From Apostichopus japonicus (lineage: Eukaryota; Echinodermata; Holothuroidea; Aspidochirotida; Stichopodidae), in NCBI RefSeq assembly GCF_037975245.1, contig NC_092563.1, forward strand, positions 18,715,594-18,779,593: a DNA stretch of 64,000 nt, given 5' to 3'. A program made the position numbers and the translations under genes. Under the pieces are notes generated by a model. It was given only the letters and a program-made list of their open reading frames with translations. It was not told where the DNA came from and searched no databases. Each line of letters begins with the position of its first letter. The stretch's first letter is position 1. Below, in pieces: positions 49,791 to 62,289 of the stretch.

Positions 49791-52700
49791 GGTATGGTTG
49801 AAGTTGAATATCTTGAGATGCTGCACCAGCTGAATAACTATGAGGTGTTCCTCGTGGATAAGGAGGTGGTGAAGCAGAGGTACCCAAGAAGGGAGGTGGA
49901 TTGGATTGAGTTGGATAACCAGGCCCTGCCATCAATGGATTACTGGGTGCCCCCACTGGGGGATACTCTGGTGGTGGATATCCTGGAGGCGGTACTGATG
50001 ATGGAGATGGGTACCCAGTGGGATGGTAACCAGACCCTGGTGCTGGTGGGTATCCAGACCCTTGTGCTGGTTGGTATCCTGGTCCTCCTGATGGAGGGTA
50101 TCCTGGTCCTCCTGATGGAGGGTATCCTGGTCCTCCTGATGGAGGGTATCCTGATCCTCCTGATGGAGGGTATCCTGGTCCTCCTGATGGAGGGTATCCA
50201 GGTGGTTGAGTTGGAACTGGTTGGTATCCAGGACCACCAGGTTGTGGATAACCTTGGTTACTTCCCGGTGGTGGGTAGACCATGGGTGTCCCTTGTCCTG
50301 GTAGTGCCACAACATCCTTGTATGCAGGAGGAGGGCCAGGGACTGGTGCTAATGCCATTGTGTTAGTTGTGGTAGTGTTATCTGGCCGGTTTGTTGCTCG
50401 CCTATCACTTCTCTTGCAACAGACACAATAGCAGATACTTCCAAAGAAAGAAGACACGAAGATGAAGAACACTATTCCAGAGACAGGTGATCCGTAGTCA
50501 TCTGACGAGCAAAAGAAATAATAATAATAATTATAATAATACACAGTTCTTATAAGGTGCAAATGTACACTAAAGTCTCTATGCCCTGAAAGGCCGGCAA
50601 ACTACAAAAGTGAGAAAAGGTGAGTCTTTAAAAGCGTTTTGAACCTGGTTACAGACTGAGCTTCTTTAATTCCGATCGGAAGGCCATTCCAGAGGATAGC
50701 AGAAGAGAACTGAAATGAGCAAGAGCCGTATGACTTTGTGGACACAGAAGGGGCTACCAGTAAAGATTTCGAACTGGATCGGAGGCAACGATGTGGCGTA
50801 TACTCCCGGATGAGGTTTTGTAAGTATGTTGGAGCAAGTCCATGGAGACATTTAAAAGTTAGCAGCAAGATTTTGAAATTAATTCCGAAATGAGAGAAAA
50901 CATTGCGCGGTAGACCGATCTCACTGGCCAATTCAAAAACATTCTGGGAATTATCACGGCATCAGCTGAATCAAAGACAATACTTCAACTGTTCTATAGT
51001 TTCATTTGTCACATCATTTTGGTAAATTTGAATAAGGGAACTTGTTTTTTTTTTTAGCTTCACCATCATTGTAGTACAGTATGCTAATTAAGTTCCTGTC
51101 ATCCAATTTGATTTAAGAATCTTATTAATATGTCCTGTATTTATTTTACCAAACAGTTCTTGTTTCAGGTACCTTGTACAGCAAACCATTCAAAAATATT
51201 ATCCTACTGTTGCGCAACTTTTTTTTTTTAAATTTATAATTTTATTTAAAAATATTTTTACTAAAAATTCTGAACAATGCTTGTCATTACAAATCACAAA
51301 ACAATTTATCCAAGAATGTTACACATGAACAAAGCCAGCACCTGGTTATTAAGGAATTGTTTCGAATTCTAAATCTGACAATTAGTTTACAGTACAGTAG
51401 TACCTGGCTATTACTTAGAGTGTTCAAAGGGTGGTATCTCTCTCATATGCAGATGAATTAAGCCTTCCCACCCTTTTTTTGTTGCTTTGTTTTTGGACCT
51501 TCATGTCTAATTAGGCCCAAAAAATTCTGACTAAAAGGTAGGCACCTCAAGTCTTTATTGAGACCTTTGGAATCTGTATTTTGTTCACAGGATTGTTAAC
51601 ACTTGAAAACACTTGAAGCTCATTTTGGAAAATATTGGAATATCTGTTTGTTGGGCATTCATAAGTTTTGAAACAGTCTTTAGTGTCCAAACATTTTCGT
51701 GATGACATAAAGTTTAGTTTGAAAACCCAATCGAGTTAACCCTGCACCAAACTCAAGACTGGCTCAAACTTTGTATTAATATTGCAGGAAACAGATCACA
51801 GAGGGTAGTCCATGATGAAATCCAGGCAGTTGTTCTTCAAAACAAAATTTACTTAAAGGCCCTTTTAATGTTCTTTTGTTGATTTGTGGCAGAAACCTGG
51901 CATGCTTGCTTAGTTGTCAATATTATCTTTTACCTTTAAAACTTCATCTAACTGCAACTCTAGTTATATTATATATACCTCTGTGGTTAAACAGAACTTC
52001 AACTTGGAATATTACAAAAGGAAAGAATAAACATTTTTTTCCAGCTCAATTTGTCATGATGATATCATTCACTCTGTTGCATATTGCCTGAACTTTTGTA
52101 ATTTACAAAATATCACCAAATTAATATCTTACAAAAATGCTACAGTATGAGGAACTGTATTTCTCTTCTGAAAAGCTCAGCAAGTTTTAAGTCTAAATGC
52201 AATCAGCTTTACCTCCCAGAATTTCGTTTCAGCTAAAGGCTTATTTGCTTCAATTCAGCCCATTTTTTTTTTTGTCAGGACCTTTTCTTCACTCATTTTC
52301 AGACCTGTTTATAGCAGATATCTTAACACCTCTCCTGACCAGAATCAAGGAAACAACATTTGCCAAGGCAGTAGTTCTGCATCATACATTGAAGTATATT
52401 TGTGGTATTCCATTGGTGTACTCTCTGTCCCTTCCTTATAAAAACAAAACCACATTTAATCCAGGGGTCACACACTTTTTGACTCAAAGCGCCTTTGCGC
52501 TTCACATTTCATTTGGGTTCCTTGTTCAGTCCTAGTTTCTGCCGAGATTTACAATTTACGCAGCGTTCAAATCGAAAATCTTCTCCTTCAACACGTTAAG
52601 AGATTTCGCGCCTCAGAGGTTACTGTCGCGGATGAGTTTCGAGATCAATGCCCATCTCTGCCTAAAGCAGCCATTCTCTGTACACGCTGAAAGAGTCTCA

Positions 52701-55489
52701 AAGTTTTACTTACCGTCATCTGGAGAATACGGTACCGAGTCGTAGACGTTTCCGTCGTCCAACAGATCTGCACCGTTGAAGCAGTTTACTTTTGTGATGC
52801 GTTGGATGGGAAAACACTGATTCCCACCTAGAGGCTGGGTTCTGCAGTCCCTGATGCTAGATTCAAAACCGTGACAATAATTTACGGAGAGTACGGGACC
52901 TTGGACTGTTTCCTCTCCCGGGATTACCTCTCCTTCGGTGAATCCAAGTTCCCTGCATATAACCAGAGCCACCTCGGCACCGTTGTCGTCATAGTGACAC
53001 ATCGCACCCCAACGGCTCTCGGAGACGGTGTAAACTGTACCATCCCACTGTGATATAGCCAGGCTAAACTCTGTACAAGGAAATAGTATCGTCTCATTTG
53101 AGATATTGATAGGCTGAACTCTGTACAAGGTAATGAATTGTTTTTTCTTGCTAGGTATGATGCTACTCTGTCCCAAGTTGAGTAAAAATTTCAATAATTC
53201 TGAAGTCTTGTTTTGGAACAAGATTGCAAAAAAAATTGTCTTCAAACTATTTAATAGGCAAACATGTTGTCAGGGGCTTTTCACCATACTCATATGTTTA
53301 ATTAATAGTAAAAATTGTTATAAGAAAAACACATTTAATTCAACTGAAATAGTCTTATTATTACCAAAGACAATATTTTCAAACATCTAAGACAGCTGGC
53401 AAAGAATAAAAAATTATTATAAAAAAATATTAAAAAAGGCTTCAAAAATTATTTAATGTTGATCAAGCCACATCTTAAATTCAAAGATTTGGAAAGAAAA
53501 CAATTGAAAGTTCCGTGCAGACCAATCTTGAGTAAAAAACTACTTTGCTAAGTCAGTAAAACAAGTGAGGAAAATTGTCATATTTCAAATGCATACAATT
53601 TTAGTATAATATTGTGAAGACGAAACCATGTATAATTTGGTATATTCATATAGGTGACCTGCATAAGACATTTTATCATCATGACTAGTGACAGTGATAA
53701 TTGACATCATTAGTCATTTTACATGTTCATTACACAGGCCTAGAATTTGCAAACTAAAAAACGCAAACTCGTGCTCAAAAAGTTGAGTTGATTGGCTAAA
53801 CTCAAGTTCTCAATGGCATTTGTCCTGAAAAGAAGCCTAAAAGATGACCCAATAATATTTGCTGATAATAAGCAGTAATACAAGGACTATCTTAGGTATC
53901 GAAATTATCATGATTCTTTGACCGATGATTGTTAACCAACTTTGATCATTTTATTTTCTTAATGATTGTCTACTGGCATAAAAATGCCTTCTTTTCTACT
54001 GGCTAATGATGAAATCCACTGGCATTTAATAAGTTAATAGTCATGCAGCCCTCATTTTTGCGGCCTGCTATATATATTATTAATTATCTGATCGATATAT
54101 TATTGTTCACTGTTTCGTCTGTTTGCTAATATACTTTTTAAGAAAAAGTCACCCAGGAAAGAACCTGGGCACGAAAACCAAACTACCGAACGGCTGATCC
54201 ATTCTCAACCCCAGTCCCTTGCATCGGAACTGTAACTGTGTGATTATCGTCTGGTGTGCATCACCATTCCCCTCGAAAGGGAACAGATACTACACATGAT
54301 CTTAGCCTAAAGGCCGAGAAGCGTTTGCTGTTTGCTAATATAGTATTTTGCGGTGATGTGTGAGTATGTGCTATGTTAATATCGTTCACATGTCACGTAC
54401 TATACACTTCTATTACGTACATCATATTAATTGTGATGATATTGTATATTAAGTCTCTTTATCATGCTACATACAATATTAGTATTTTGTATACACACAT
54501 GCCATCATCATCCCCACTGCCTATGGCAAGGAATCCAAACCACAGTGGTCTATTCTAGAACGATGTATACAGTACATACAATATTAGTATTTTGTATACA
54601 CATATGCCATCATCGTCCCCACTGCCTATGGCAAGGAATCCAAACCACAGTGGTCTATTCTAGAACGATGTATACAGTACATACAATATTAGTATTTTGT
54701 ATACACATATGCCATCATCATCCCCACTGCCTATGGCAAGGAATCCCAACCACAGTGGTCTATTCTAGAACGATGTATACAGTACATACAATATTAGTAT
54801 TTTGTATACACATATGCCATCATTGTCCCCACTGCCTATGGCAAGGAATCCAAACCACAGTGGTCTATTCTAGAACGATGTATACAGTACAAACAATATT
54901 AGTATTTTGTATACACATATGCCATCCCCACTGCCTATGGCAAGGAATCCCAACCACAGTGGTCTATTCTAGAACGATGTATACAGTACATACAATATTA
55001 GTATTTTGTATACACATATGCCATCCCCACTGCCTATGGCAAGGAATCCAAACCACAGTGGTCTATTCTAGAATGATGTATACAGTTACCTGATCGGTGG
55101 CTAGGAAGGCATTCCACTTCCAATGCATAACTCTTACATTTTCCACTCTTCCGGACATACCAACAATATGAGAGTGACCATTCAAAGCCACTGCAGTTCA
55201 AATGCCGTGAGCTGTACCAGTTCGTTTCGTTTGAGTAATCGAGCTTGTTCGTCGCGGCAACTACGGGGCCCTGACCCAGTTGTCTACAAACCACGGAAGC
55301 TAATTTCCAGTCGACCTCAAACTCTGGGAAGGCACAGATGCTCTTCCAAGGTCTGCCGTTCAAAGAAATGAGGACGGCACCACTTTGTGGGGCATAAGGT
55401 CCACGGAGGCTGACGTTGACTGTAACAATGACAAAAAACAGAGAGAAGAGAGTAGAAACCGTGTCAATTTTTGCCAACATGGTTTGCAT
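49570..55489 (-). CDS. Two-SRCR-domain single-pass membrane protein with proline-rich PPxY tail
   Basis: Probable cell-surface receptor. Exons in transcript order: 55489-55090, 53070-52714, 50501-49570; phase-1 junctions join them to about 562 residues. Exon 1 gives a signal-peptide-like start (hydrophobic STLFSLFFVIVTV) and SRCR domain 1 (WKSICAF..ASVVCRQLG..LNCSGFEWSLSYC..LEVEC). Exon 2 is SRCR domain 2 (WGAMCHYDD..ALVICRELGF..SSIRDC..VNC). Each domain has six cysteines. Exon 3 encodes the membrane helix SGIVFFIFVSSFFGSICYCV, a Cys/Arg stop-transfer and a proline-rich tail. The tail has PPAY and PPEY (WW-domain ligands), GYPPSGGP repeats and QQGPPDQSSY repeats. A strong acceptor-like gttacag inside the signal-peptide codons (about 55420) means the start could instead lie in an unseen upstream exon. 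No family name fits exactly. Confidence 0.82.
50518..50945 (-). mobile_element. 5'-truncated CR1/L2-like LINE 3' end
   Basis: On the minus strand a 109-residue frame ends at 50602 with the typical C-terminus of jockey/CR1-group LINE proteins: FKILLLTFKCLHGLAPTYLQ, LRSSSKSLLVAPSV, SYGSCSFQFSSAILWNGLP and FKTLLKTHLF. It is followed by a short tail (GGGCATAGAGAC..CACCTTATAAGAACTG) and an (ATT)n run. It lies in intron 2 of the SRCR gene, same strand, with its tail about 16 bases before the exon-3 acceptor. Confidence 0.9.
50946..52713. other. Rest of SRCR intron 2
   Basis: AT-rich, with no recognised exon or element. Confidence 0.45.
53062..53140 (-). repeat. 50-bp duplication of a 3' splice site
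   Basis: On the coding strand CCTTGTACAG followed by AGTT(C/T)AGCCT occurs twice, 50 bases apart (AG at 53122-53121 and 53072-53071). The downstream copy gives the frame that continues SRCR domain 2. The upstream copy would shift the frame and run into a stop. Confidence 0.85.
53141..54118. other. SRCR intron 1, no further feature
   Basis: AT-rich with nothing recognised up to the retroposon at 54134. Confidence 0.4.
54134..54327 (-). mobile_element. U2-snRNA-derived retroposon with 15-bp target duplication
   Basis: Read on the minus strand it starts at 54323 with CGCTTCTCGGCCTTTAGGCT, then AAGATCATGTGTAGTATCTG. This is the U2 snRNA 5' end including the GTGTAGTA branch-site-pairing region, with few differences. 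After TTC the sequence no longer resembles U2: about 130 bases of unrelated sequence follow. It ends in a small hairpin (CCCAGG..CCTGGG), a T run (GACTTTTTC) and a TTAAAAAG tail. The direct repeat CTGTTTGCTAATATA flanks it (54119-54133 and 54328-54342), showing insertion through an RNA copy. This fits a SINE with a U2-derived head rather than a working U2 gene. Confidence 0.85.
54473..55088. repeat. 105-bp tandem array beside the SRCR exon-1 donor
   Basis: About six units of 105 bp (96 bp in those lacking CATCATCGT-type bases), with ACTGCCTATGGCAAGGAATC and ACAGTGGTCTATTCTAGAA in each. The array starts about five bases inside the intron after the exon-1 donor (GTAACT at 55089). The first unit differs from the others where it meets the donor. 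The 209-residue plus-strand open frame here exists only because the unit length is a multiple of three. Confidence 0.95.
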
Positions 55490-55501
55490 TGGTTTTTCAT
55501 A

Positions 55502-58500
55502 ACAGTTTGAGAATGGATTATCAGTACCTTAAAGGTCATCGGTATAGCCTCCAATATGCTAGAAAGTAAGACACTGGTCACCCATGCTCAAATTTCTTAA
55601 TACTATATTTTATTAATAATAATTAATAATTTAATAATTATTTATAAAAAATCTTACTACCACTCTTGAAGCAGGTACTCCACAATGAGACACGTAATCA
55701 TCTATTTTAACAACCCTCGATGTCTGGAAATACTTTGGAGAAACAAAACATGCTGGAAAAGTGGAAAGTATACTTAAATTACAAAACATCCAGCAAATGT
55801 TAGCATGCTAAACTTTGAGCCCAATCATTTTTGGCCCCAAGATATATGATATTTCCACCATGGAGTTGACTGTGTGGGCACAGCTGCTTTTGCTGAACAT
55901 TACTTTAAAATGATTTTCTTTTTTTGTGAAGACAAACTGACCTCCTCATAGTATCTTGTATTGCAAACTTAGACCTGATTGATTTTAAATTTGTTAATAT
56001 TTTGTATTTATTCATCTGGAAACAACAGAAGTAATGTTGTCATTCAGTTAAAAAAATATCTCTGTTTATCTTGGCTTCAAATCACCACACAAATATGATT
56101 TCAAGATAAATCATGATATTAATATTTAAAAATGCTGTATAACACCACATATATTTGCTTTCTTTGTAAAGCGCCTTCAGCAGTGACTTTTGTCTCCTGA
56201 TTTGGAGCTATTTAAGTCTCATTTATTATTTTTTATTATTATTATATATATATATATATATATACGTTAAGACTGGTCAAGTGATCCCATAGTACAGTAT
56301 GTGCACTATGCAATTTAAGTTAAACTTCACTTGAAAAACAGAACGAAGAAGGAAAAGAAAGATTTCTCACAATTTGTTTCTCCACAAACAATCGTCAGGA
56401 CAAATTGCAGCAAAAGGTTGATCCAGAATACACTTGCCAAATTACTGAAAATCTTCCTGAAGAATCTTGGCATGATGGAACTTTCAGTTAGCCCTTGGTG
56501 AGACATCCTTGAGAGGAGTGATACACACGATAGCCTTTAACTGTTAAAAAAAAACAGCAAAAGCTGTTAAGAGCAGGTGAAATCAGATTTAAAATTTGTT
56601 TCACTATTGAGTGTCAACTTCTGTCCACTATTGTTGCAGTAACAGTTGAAATCTGTAATATGTTAAACTACAAATTGGAATTTGTTTAAATTGGAGAGGT
56701 CAAAAGGACAGTACATGCAGAGTTTCCCAGAAAAATAAGCCATGTAGTGGTATTGAAAAAAAAAATCATAATTCAAGTTTTTACTGCTTGTAAAGACACA
56801 ACTTTCACAGAAGGCAAATAAAACAGCTATTGACTAACTTACTAATTAATTGAAAGTGGTTGTTGATATATTATATTTACATGTGGACCTATATTGAAAT
56901 CCTGTGGGCAGGTACATAGTACTGTATGAACTGTTCAGCTAGAAAACTCTAGAATTCATATCAATTGAAGGCAGCAAAATGGAAAATCAGTGTAAAATCG
57001 GTTAAAAAATGTGCCAATCTTAGGCCAGCACTGTAGAAGTCGTCAATGGTTAGGTCAAAAAAGCCCATCACAAATAAATGATCTTGATAATTATAATAAT
57101 AATAATAAAAAAAAAAATTGCAAAAGGATAACAGAAATATATGTGAAATGTCAAACAATAAAACCTCTCTTTACTGTACGTACATTGAAATATTTTCAAG
57201 ATGTCAGGTAACCCTGTATTAAAATTATAATCGGTTCCCATAAGTTTATTATCCTTTGTGCCACTCAAGTAGTAACCACAAGCCCATGTTAGTTATTTCA
57301 TTCCATCAATATATATTGTCACAGCTGCTGGTTGCGCATAGTTGTGTACAGTAAATTTAAGGTGCACTGTGTTGTACAGGTCACTACGTAAGTGTTTCGC
57401 ACAATGAATATGCATGTATCTTACAGTATAACACTACTGTACTTCGAACATCTAATGCTGGTTGAAGCTGAATTATTTAGCCAGCTTATAAGTTGCTGAT
57501 GATATAATTTACTGTACTCTACGAAATGGAGGAAACATTTCTCAAATGATTGGTGAAAATTTGTAATGTGGATATACTGTATTGTAGGCCTATTGAATGA
57601 AATAGGTTAGTGGTTATATCAATGTGCTCTACATTGTAGCCTTGATATCGCACATGTATGCTTTTACTACTTCCAATCATTATGTCTGCTAGTAATTGAA
57701 ATTTAGCTAGGTGATTGGCAGTTTTTTCTCATTTTGTTTTATAGAGTTATGTATGTTTCTTGCAGCTTTCATATCACTAAAATGAGCCCTTCTGCCCCCT
57801 TCACCGCTGACCAGGGGCTTTTCCTTTGGACCCAACTTGGGATAACTCCCCAGGTCACCCTGAAGACTTCGCCAAGATGGCTGGTGTGAACACTGAGTAC
57901 CTAGCTGTTGTTGTTTTTAGTTTTGTTGTGTGTTTTCGCTTCACAAAATCACTGTTTTCAGAAAATAATATGGAAAACTACCTAGCCTTTATATCAGACA
58001 CATTCACACACAAATAATAATATATATGTTTGCCAATCTAAGTTAGCCAATGCAAAAAAAGTTTCTAGTAACTGTAAAGATAACTTGGATCTAGCTATTG
58101 CAAGATGCAAACTTTTGTCATCCATTGAGTTGACTTCACTGCACATTGAAATACTTGCTAGCACACGTATATCATGGTACTTTGCATAGGCCTAAGTCCA
58201 CAACAGTGAAATCATGAAATTTCCAAAAGTGCACCACAGTGGGTACCATGGCACCGTTTGGTTTCCAGACTGCATCACCTTTAACCGTTTTAGCCTAATT
58301 CATTGTGTTCACATAGCCTTAACGTTAGGCCTAACGGTTACCATAGGCGCACGGTTACTGTACTATTACTAATACTATGTTAATTTTAAAGCTAGGCCTA
58401 TGTAGCTATAGTTAGTTAATATAGTGCTACTGTAACACTGTGTAAGCCTGCGCGAATACAGGAAGGGGAAAAAATCATTGTTTACCACTATGTTACTACA

Positions 58501-58965
58501 GTGAACCGTGCAAATGTATATGTCTAAGACCTAACACAGACGTGTTTCAGGGCCGAACTTGCGGTGAGACTTTTGCATCTTATCACTTATGTCAAGTCTG
58601 GAGACTAATTTAATTCACGATTTCCGTACGGTGGTACAATCCATCACAGTTGTTGACATTACGGGCTGACACATAAATATTGCGTAATGTATTTTTCTGT
58701 TATAAAAACATGAAATCCATTGAGGACGTATGTATTTCACGGACAGGTTAACGATAACAATAATTGGTGAAATACGGATGCATAGAAGAGCCATCACATT
58801 GACGCCTTGCACAGTCACAGTAAAACTAGTCCGATTGCAGTAGTCCGTCAAAATTTTGTTTAATTTCATTTTTGACGGGAAACACTATATTTGCAAACCT
58901 AAGTTACAAAGCTGAAAGCAATGTTTTTCACCACTTGCAACTGAGTTGGGTAAATCGTTATATAC
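55502..58965. other. Upstream region of the SRCR gene; (TA)n at 56242-56264
   Basis: No exon is convincingly recognised in 3.4 kb. A short TA microsatellite lies at 56242-56264. A non-AT-rich patch near 57785-57890 has a short frame but no family similarity that I can see. The promoter or first exon of the SRCR gene may lie here. Confidence 0.4.
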
Positions 58966-59373
58966 CAGGGTTGTCCAACCTACGGCCCGCGGGCCACAGC
59001 ACGGCCCGGCGCAAGGTTGCGTCCGGCCCGCCAGAGTTGCTCTACGGTGCGAAATTTTAGTGAGCAGATTTATTGATAACAATTTGAAGCTATATAATCA
59101 ATCATTCGAACCTTCTGGGTCCAAAAAACTGCATACAGGTCAGTTTGTGTGACATTCTCTCAGCGGAGGGGGGGGGGGGGGGGCGGTTGGACTTTATTCA
59201 TCTGTTTTATCAGGAAGGAAAATAAATCAGTGCGCTCCGCGCGCAGTGCTCACATTTTGTTGCCTTGGGCTTCAGGCAAAAAAATCGAAAATCGAGCGTA
59301 GGGTTCATGCGGCCCCCTCATTCATCATAATCATTCCATGTGGCCCTCCTCTGCAAAAGGTTGGACAACCCTG
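58966..59373. mobile_element. hAT MITE, 'GTTGTCCAACC' family, with 8-bp target duplication
   Basis: Termini CAGGGTTGTCCAACCTACGG and (reverse complement) CAGGGTTGTCCAACCTTTTG, with GGCCCGCGGGCCACA just inside the left end. Flanked by the direct repeat TTATATAC (58958-58965 and 59374-59381). The 408-bp element has a long G run and no transposase. This terminus type is widespread among animal hAT elements. Confidence 0.94.
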
Positions 59374-59381
59374 TTATATAC

Positions 59382-60058
59382 TATCATAATGATACCGTTC
59401 CAGTTGATACAGATGTCGACATTGACCATTCGTGTGGGTATTCCACAGACTTCTCGTATAACTCGTATGAACTATATATAAAGAACATGGCTGTTCATCA
59501 TTCCACCCATGGTAACATACACTTAGGTTACACAGAAGTGATGTATTTCTGTGTTAGCGTATCATTAATATCGACATACAAAAGATACGTAGTTGTAGCC
59601 TATGATATATGGGGAATTGTTTATAAGTGTATATACTGGAGCAATATCACACCCGCTGCCCAATGTAACAACCGTTCAGTGCACAGCCTGCAAAGTCAGT
59701 ATCGGGAGCAGGGGTTTGAGGCTGAGGCCGAACGCAGAGTATAAGTGTGGTAACTGATTTGATGCGGAATTTTAAAATTAAAAAATGTTACAAATGTAAT
59801 CCGACGTCCAGTTCCGTGATAACTCACCATATTGTCAACATCAATATAATCATGCAATAGTCATAGGCTATAATAAGTTTATTCTTCTGTGAGCTCCTTT
59901 TTATCTCATCTGCACGTGCATTATGTACGGGAAGTTTCATGTGCGGAGATTGTTCACAAGAGTCATGGAGCATTTACAAACATACAGCGATAGCGTCAAT
60001 TAAAATTTAACATAACAATTTATTAGAGGGCACGGTTTGAGCTAACAAACTGTTTCGT
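59382..60058. other. Non-coding stretch, nothing recognised
   Basis: A 134-codon open frame overlaps here but begins inside the MITE and shows no domain. Confidence 0.45.
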
Positions 60059-60415
60059 GTCAGAATACCAATACACAGTACTTAAGATGGCCAAACATCT
60101 CCTAAATCATTTCTTAAGGCATTATATACATGTCATTTACAAAATATGCAACAATTTAAGGAGTTTGTTCTTATTGCTTCTAGGATTTTTTTGCAAAGAT
60201 TTTCACTCATCACGAGGTGCGAGTGGAAGGTAAATGCGCTTTCAACTTTATATTTTCATTGCGTAAAAGATCGCTTTGACTTAAGCAGTGTATGGAGTGA
60301 TAACGATATTTTTCGCGCACCAATCTGCAGCTTAAAAAAGATAAATAATTGGCGAAATGTACGAAGTCGCGCTAATCGACTGAGTAGCGATTCAAAGTAG
60401 CAGTGATGTACTGTA
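60059..60415. repeat. Dispersed repeat, copy B (partner at 19628-19965)
   Basis: Same order and orientation of conserved blocks as 19628-19965, diverged by substitutions and small indels. Function unknown. Confidence 0.8.
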
Positions 60416-61701
60416 CATTATATACATGGTGTGGGGAGGGATGGAGGCATTTTTTATATGGTATATCGAATAGATTGATGAGAACACATATTTTTATTTC
60501 ACCTTACAGTTCAAAACAGTGTATTCCAGGGATATTCGTAACACAATAAAGCTATATAGCACAATAAAGCAATTAATTAAAACAAAAATGCATCGCCAGT
60601 GGTTTGTTAATTATTAATTAATCCTACATCCTACTATTTGTCCCATAAAAAATTAGCATAGTGGTTTGTTGAATGATGTTGAAATCACTATTATTTGACT
60701 GAATGGAACATTTAAAAAAAATCCAGTATTACCTACACGGCCATTGGGTTTGGCAAAAAAATAAAATAAATAAAATAATCATACTGACCTGATTGTAATT
60801 ACAAATTGTTTAAATTACAAAATGAGTTATTTTGGTTCCCTCCCAACAACAGCAGGCAGATTTAGGCAAAAATACATGCAATAGCCTAACATGCATGAAA
60901 ACTTAACATCTGTCACCATGATGTCTGTATTACACATATTAAGTTAACGTGTTTATCTTAGTTTCTGCAAGTTTTTAAGAAAAATGGCCGAGACACAACA
61001 TTAATGTTGGTAATACGTGGCAACATCATTAAAGTGGCTGGGCTAGTTATAGTCTAACCCTCAGACCACAAGGACTATTATGGCATCAAATCACATGTTT
61101 CAAATAGATTTAAACAAAATTTAAAAGACAAAATGGTGTTGAATGTCATCCAAACGTGCTGTTGTTTATATGAAGTTAGAGGACAATCTTACCATTGTTT
61201 GAGCAATTTGATATTTATAAAACAATGGGTTAACATTAAACGTTTAGACCTACACTGACTGAGGAGCCAATGTCATCAATTTAGTCTTCCAGGAACATGT
61301 AAATTTCATTTTGTTTAACAATGTCTCTTCTGGGCCACCGTACTGATACATTCAAAGCCAACTCATCTTTTATACTATCTGCTCTGCCTTAATGAAGATA
61401 TTCAACAATTCTGACTCATCATAGAATAATAGTACCAAGGATACGATTTACTGCCATTTAACTTTTTTTATATTTTTTATACCACAATTAACTTTTAAAC
61501 ACTGAACCTTTCAAACTTGTGCCTTTATGCACTCACATTTAAGGAACATCTAGCTCTCCAAATACATACTAAACTGTATTAAATTTGAAGGTACAAAATA
61601 TTTTGGTAACTTCTGTAGAAAATGCTGGAGCATTACAATCAAGGACATGATGAAATGTATGAATATGATCAGACTGTGTGATACTGCATAAACCGTTAGT
61701 T
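60416..61701. other. Non-coding stretch, nothing recognised
   Basis: AT-rich, with no supported feature. Confidence 0.45.
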
Positions 61702-61709
61702 GTGAAATT

Positions 61710-62085
61710 CAAGGGCGTAGGAACCGGGGGGGGGGCTGGGGGGCGCCAGCCCCCCAGTGAAAAATGTGGAGGGGCGGAAGTATCATTCCGCCCCCCCCCC
61801 GGTTCGCAAGTCAGAAAACCCCTTTTTCATTTCCAAATGAGAAAAAAAATTTCATTTGGAGCACCAAATTGCATCTAAGGCCAGGTGGAAATACAAAATT
61901 AAGTTTACAAAATGCAGTGAGTGTTGAAGTGTGCTATATTGCACCAAACTGCATCTGAGGCCACCTGGAAATGCAAAAAATTCCAAAAGGGGAGGGGGAC
62001 ACCCCCTCCCCTTAGACCCCTCCCCCAGGCCGGCCATCAGTCTTCAGCCCCCCCCCCCACTCAAAAGTACCTTCCTACGCCACTG
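61710..62085. mobile_element. hAT-type MITE with 8-bp target duplication, copy 3
   Basis: Same termini (CAAGGGCGTAGGAACC and CTTCCTACGCCACTG) and interior as 35438-35798, 376 bp. Flanked by the direct repeat GTGAAATT (61702-61709 and 62086-62093). Very similar to copy 1, suggesting recent spread. Confidence 0.95.
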
Positions 62086-62289
62086 GTGAAATTTATGAGA
62101 CAGTAATAATATCCAGTATTAAAAAAAATATATATATATACCACCATTTAACATCACCATATACAGCATAGATACTGCCTGCCCCCCCCCCCCTCCTCCA
62201 CACACAAGAAAAGAGCTTTTATTTAATACACACTTGGAGGTAACTTGCTAGGCTACATATTAGTATTAAAACAACATAACTGGTAAACA

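Noticed and set aside
48972-49833. Open frames of 271, 225 and 267 residues (EVLADNWTGL, RSLLITGLVW and KDLQTSPVIS repeats)
   Set aside because: These are alternative frames of the 30-bp minisatellite. Only the QQGPPDQSSY frame joins the SRCR gene.
49788-50366. 192-residue plus-strand frame
   Set aside because: Antisense shadow of the proline-rich SRCR exon.
54285-54323. Functional U2 snRNA gene
   Set aside because: Similarity stops after about 40 bases, the Sm site and 3' stem-loops of U2 are absent, and target duplications show retroposition.
54464-55093. 209-residue plus-strand open frame of repeated ILVFCIH-CHHHPHCLWQGI units
   Set aside because: It exists only because the 105-bp tandem unit is divisible by three. 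It is antisense in an intron and has no domain.
59340-59744. 134-residue plus-strand frame
   Set aside because: Starts inside the hAT MITE, with no domain, splice context or codon pattern to support it.
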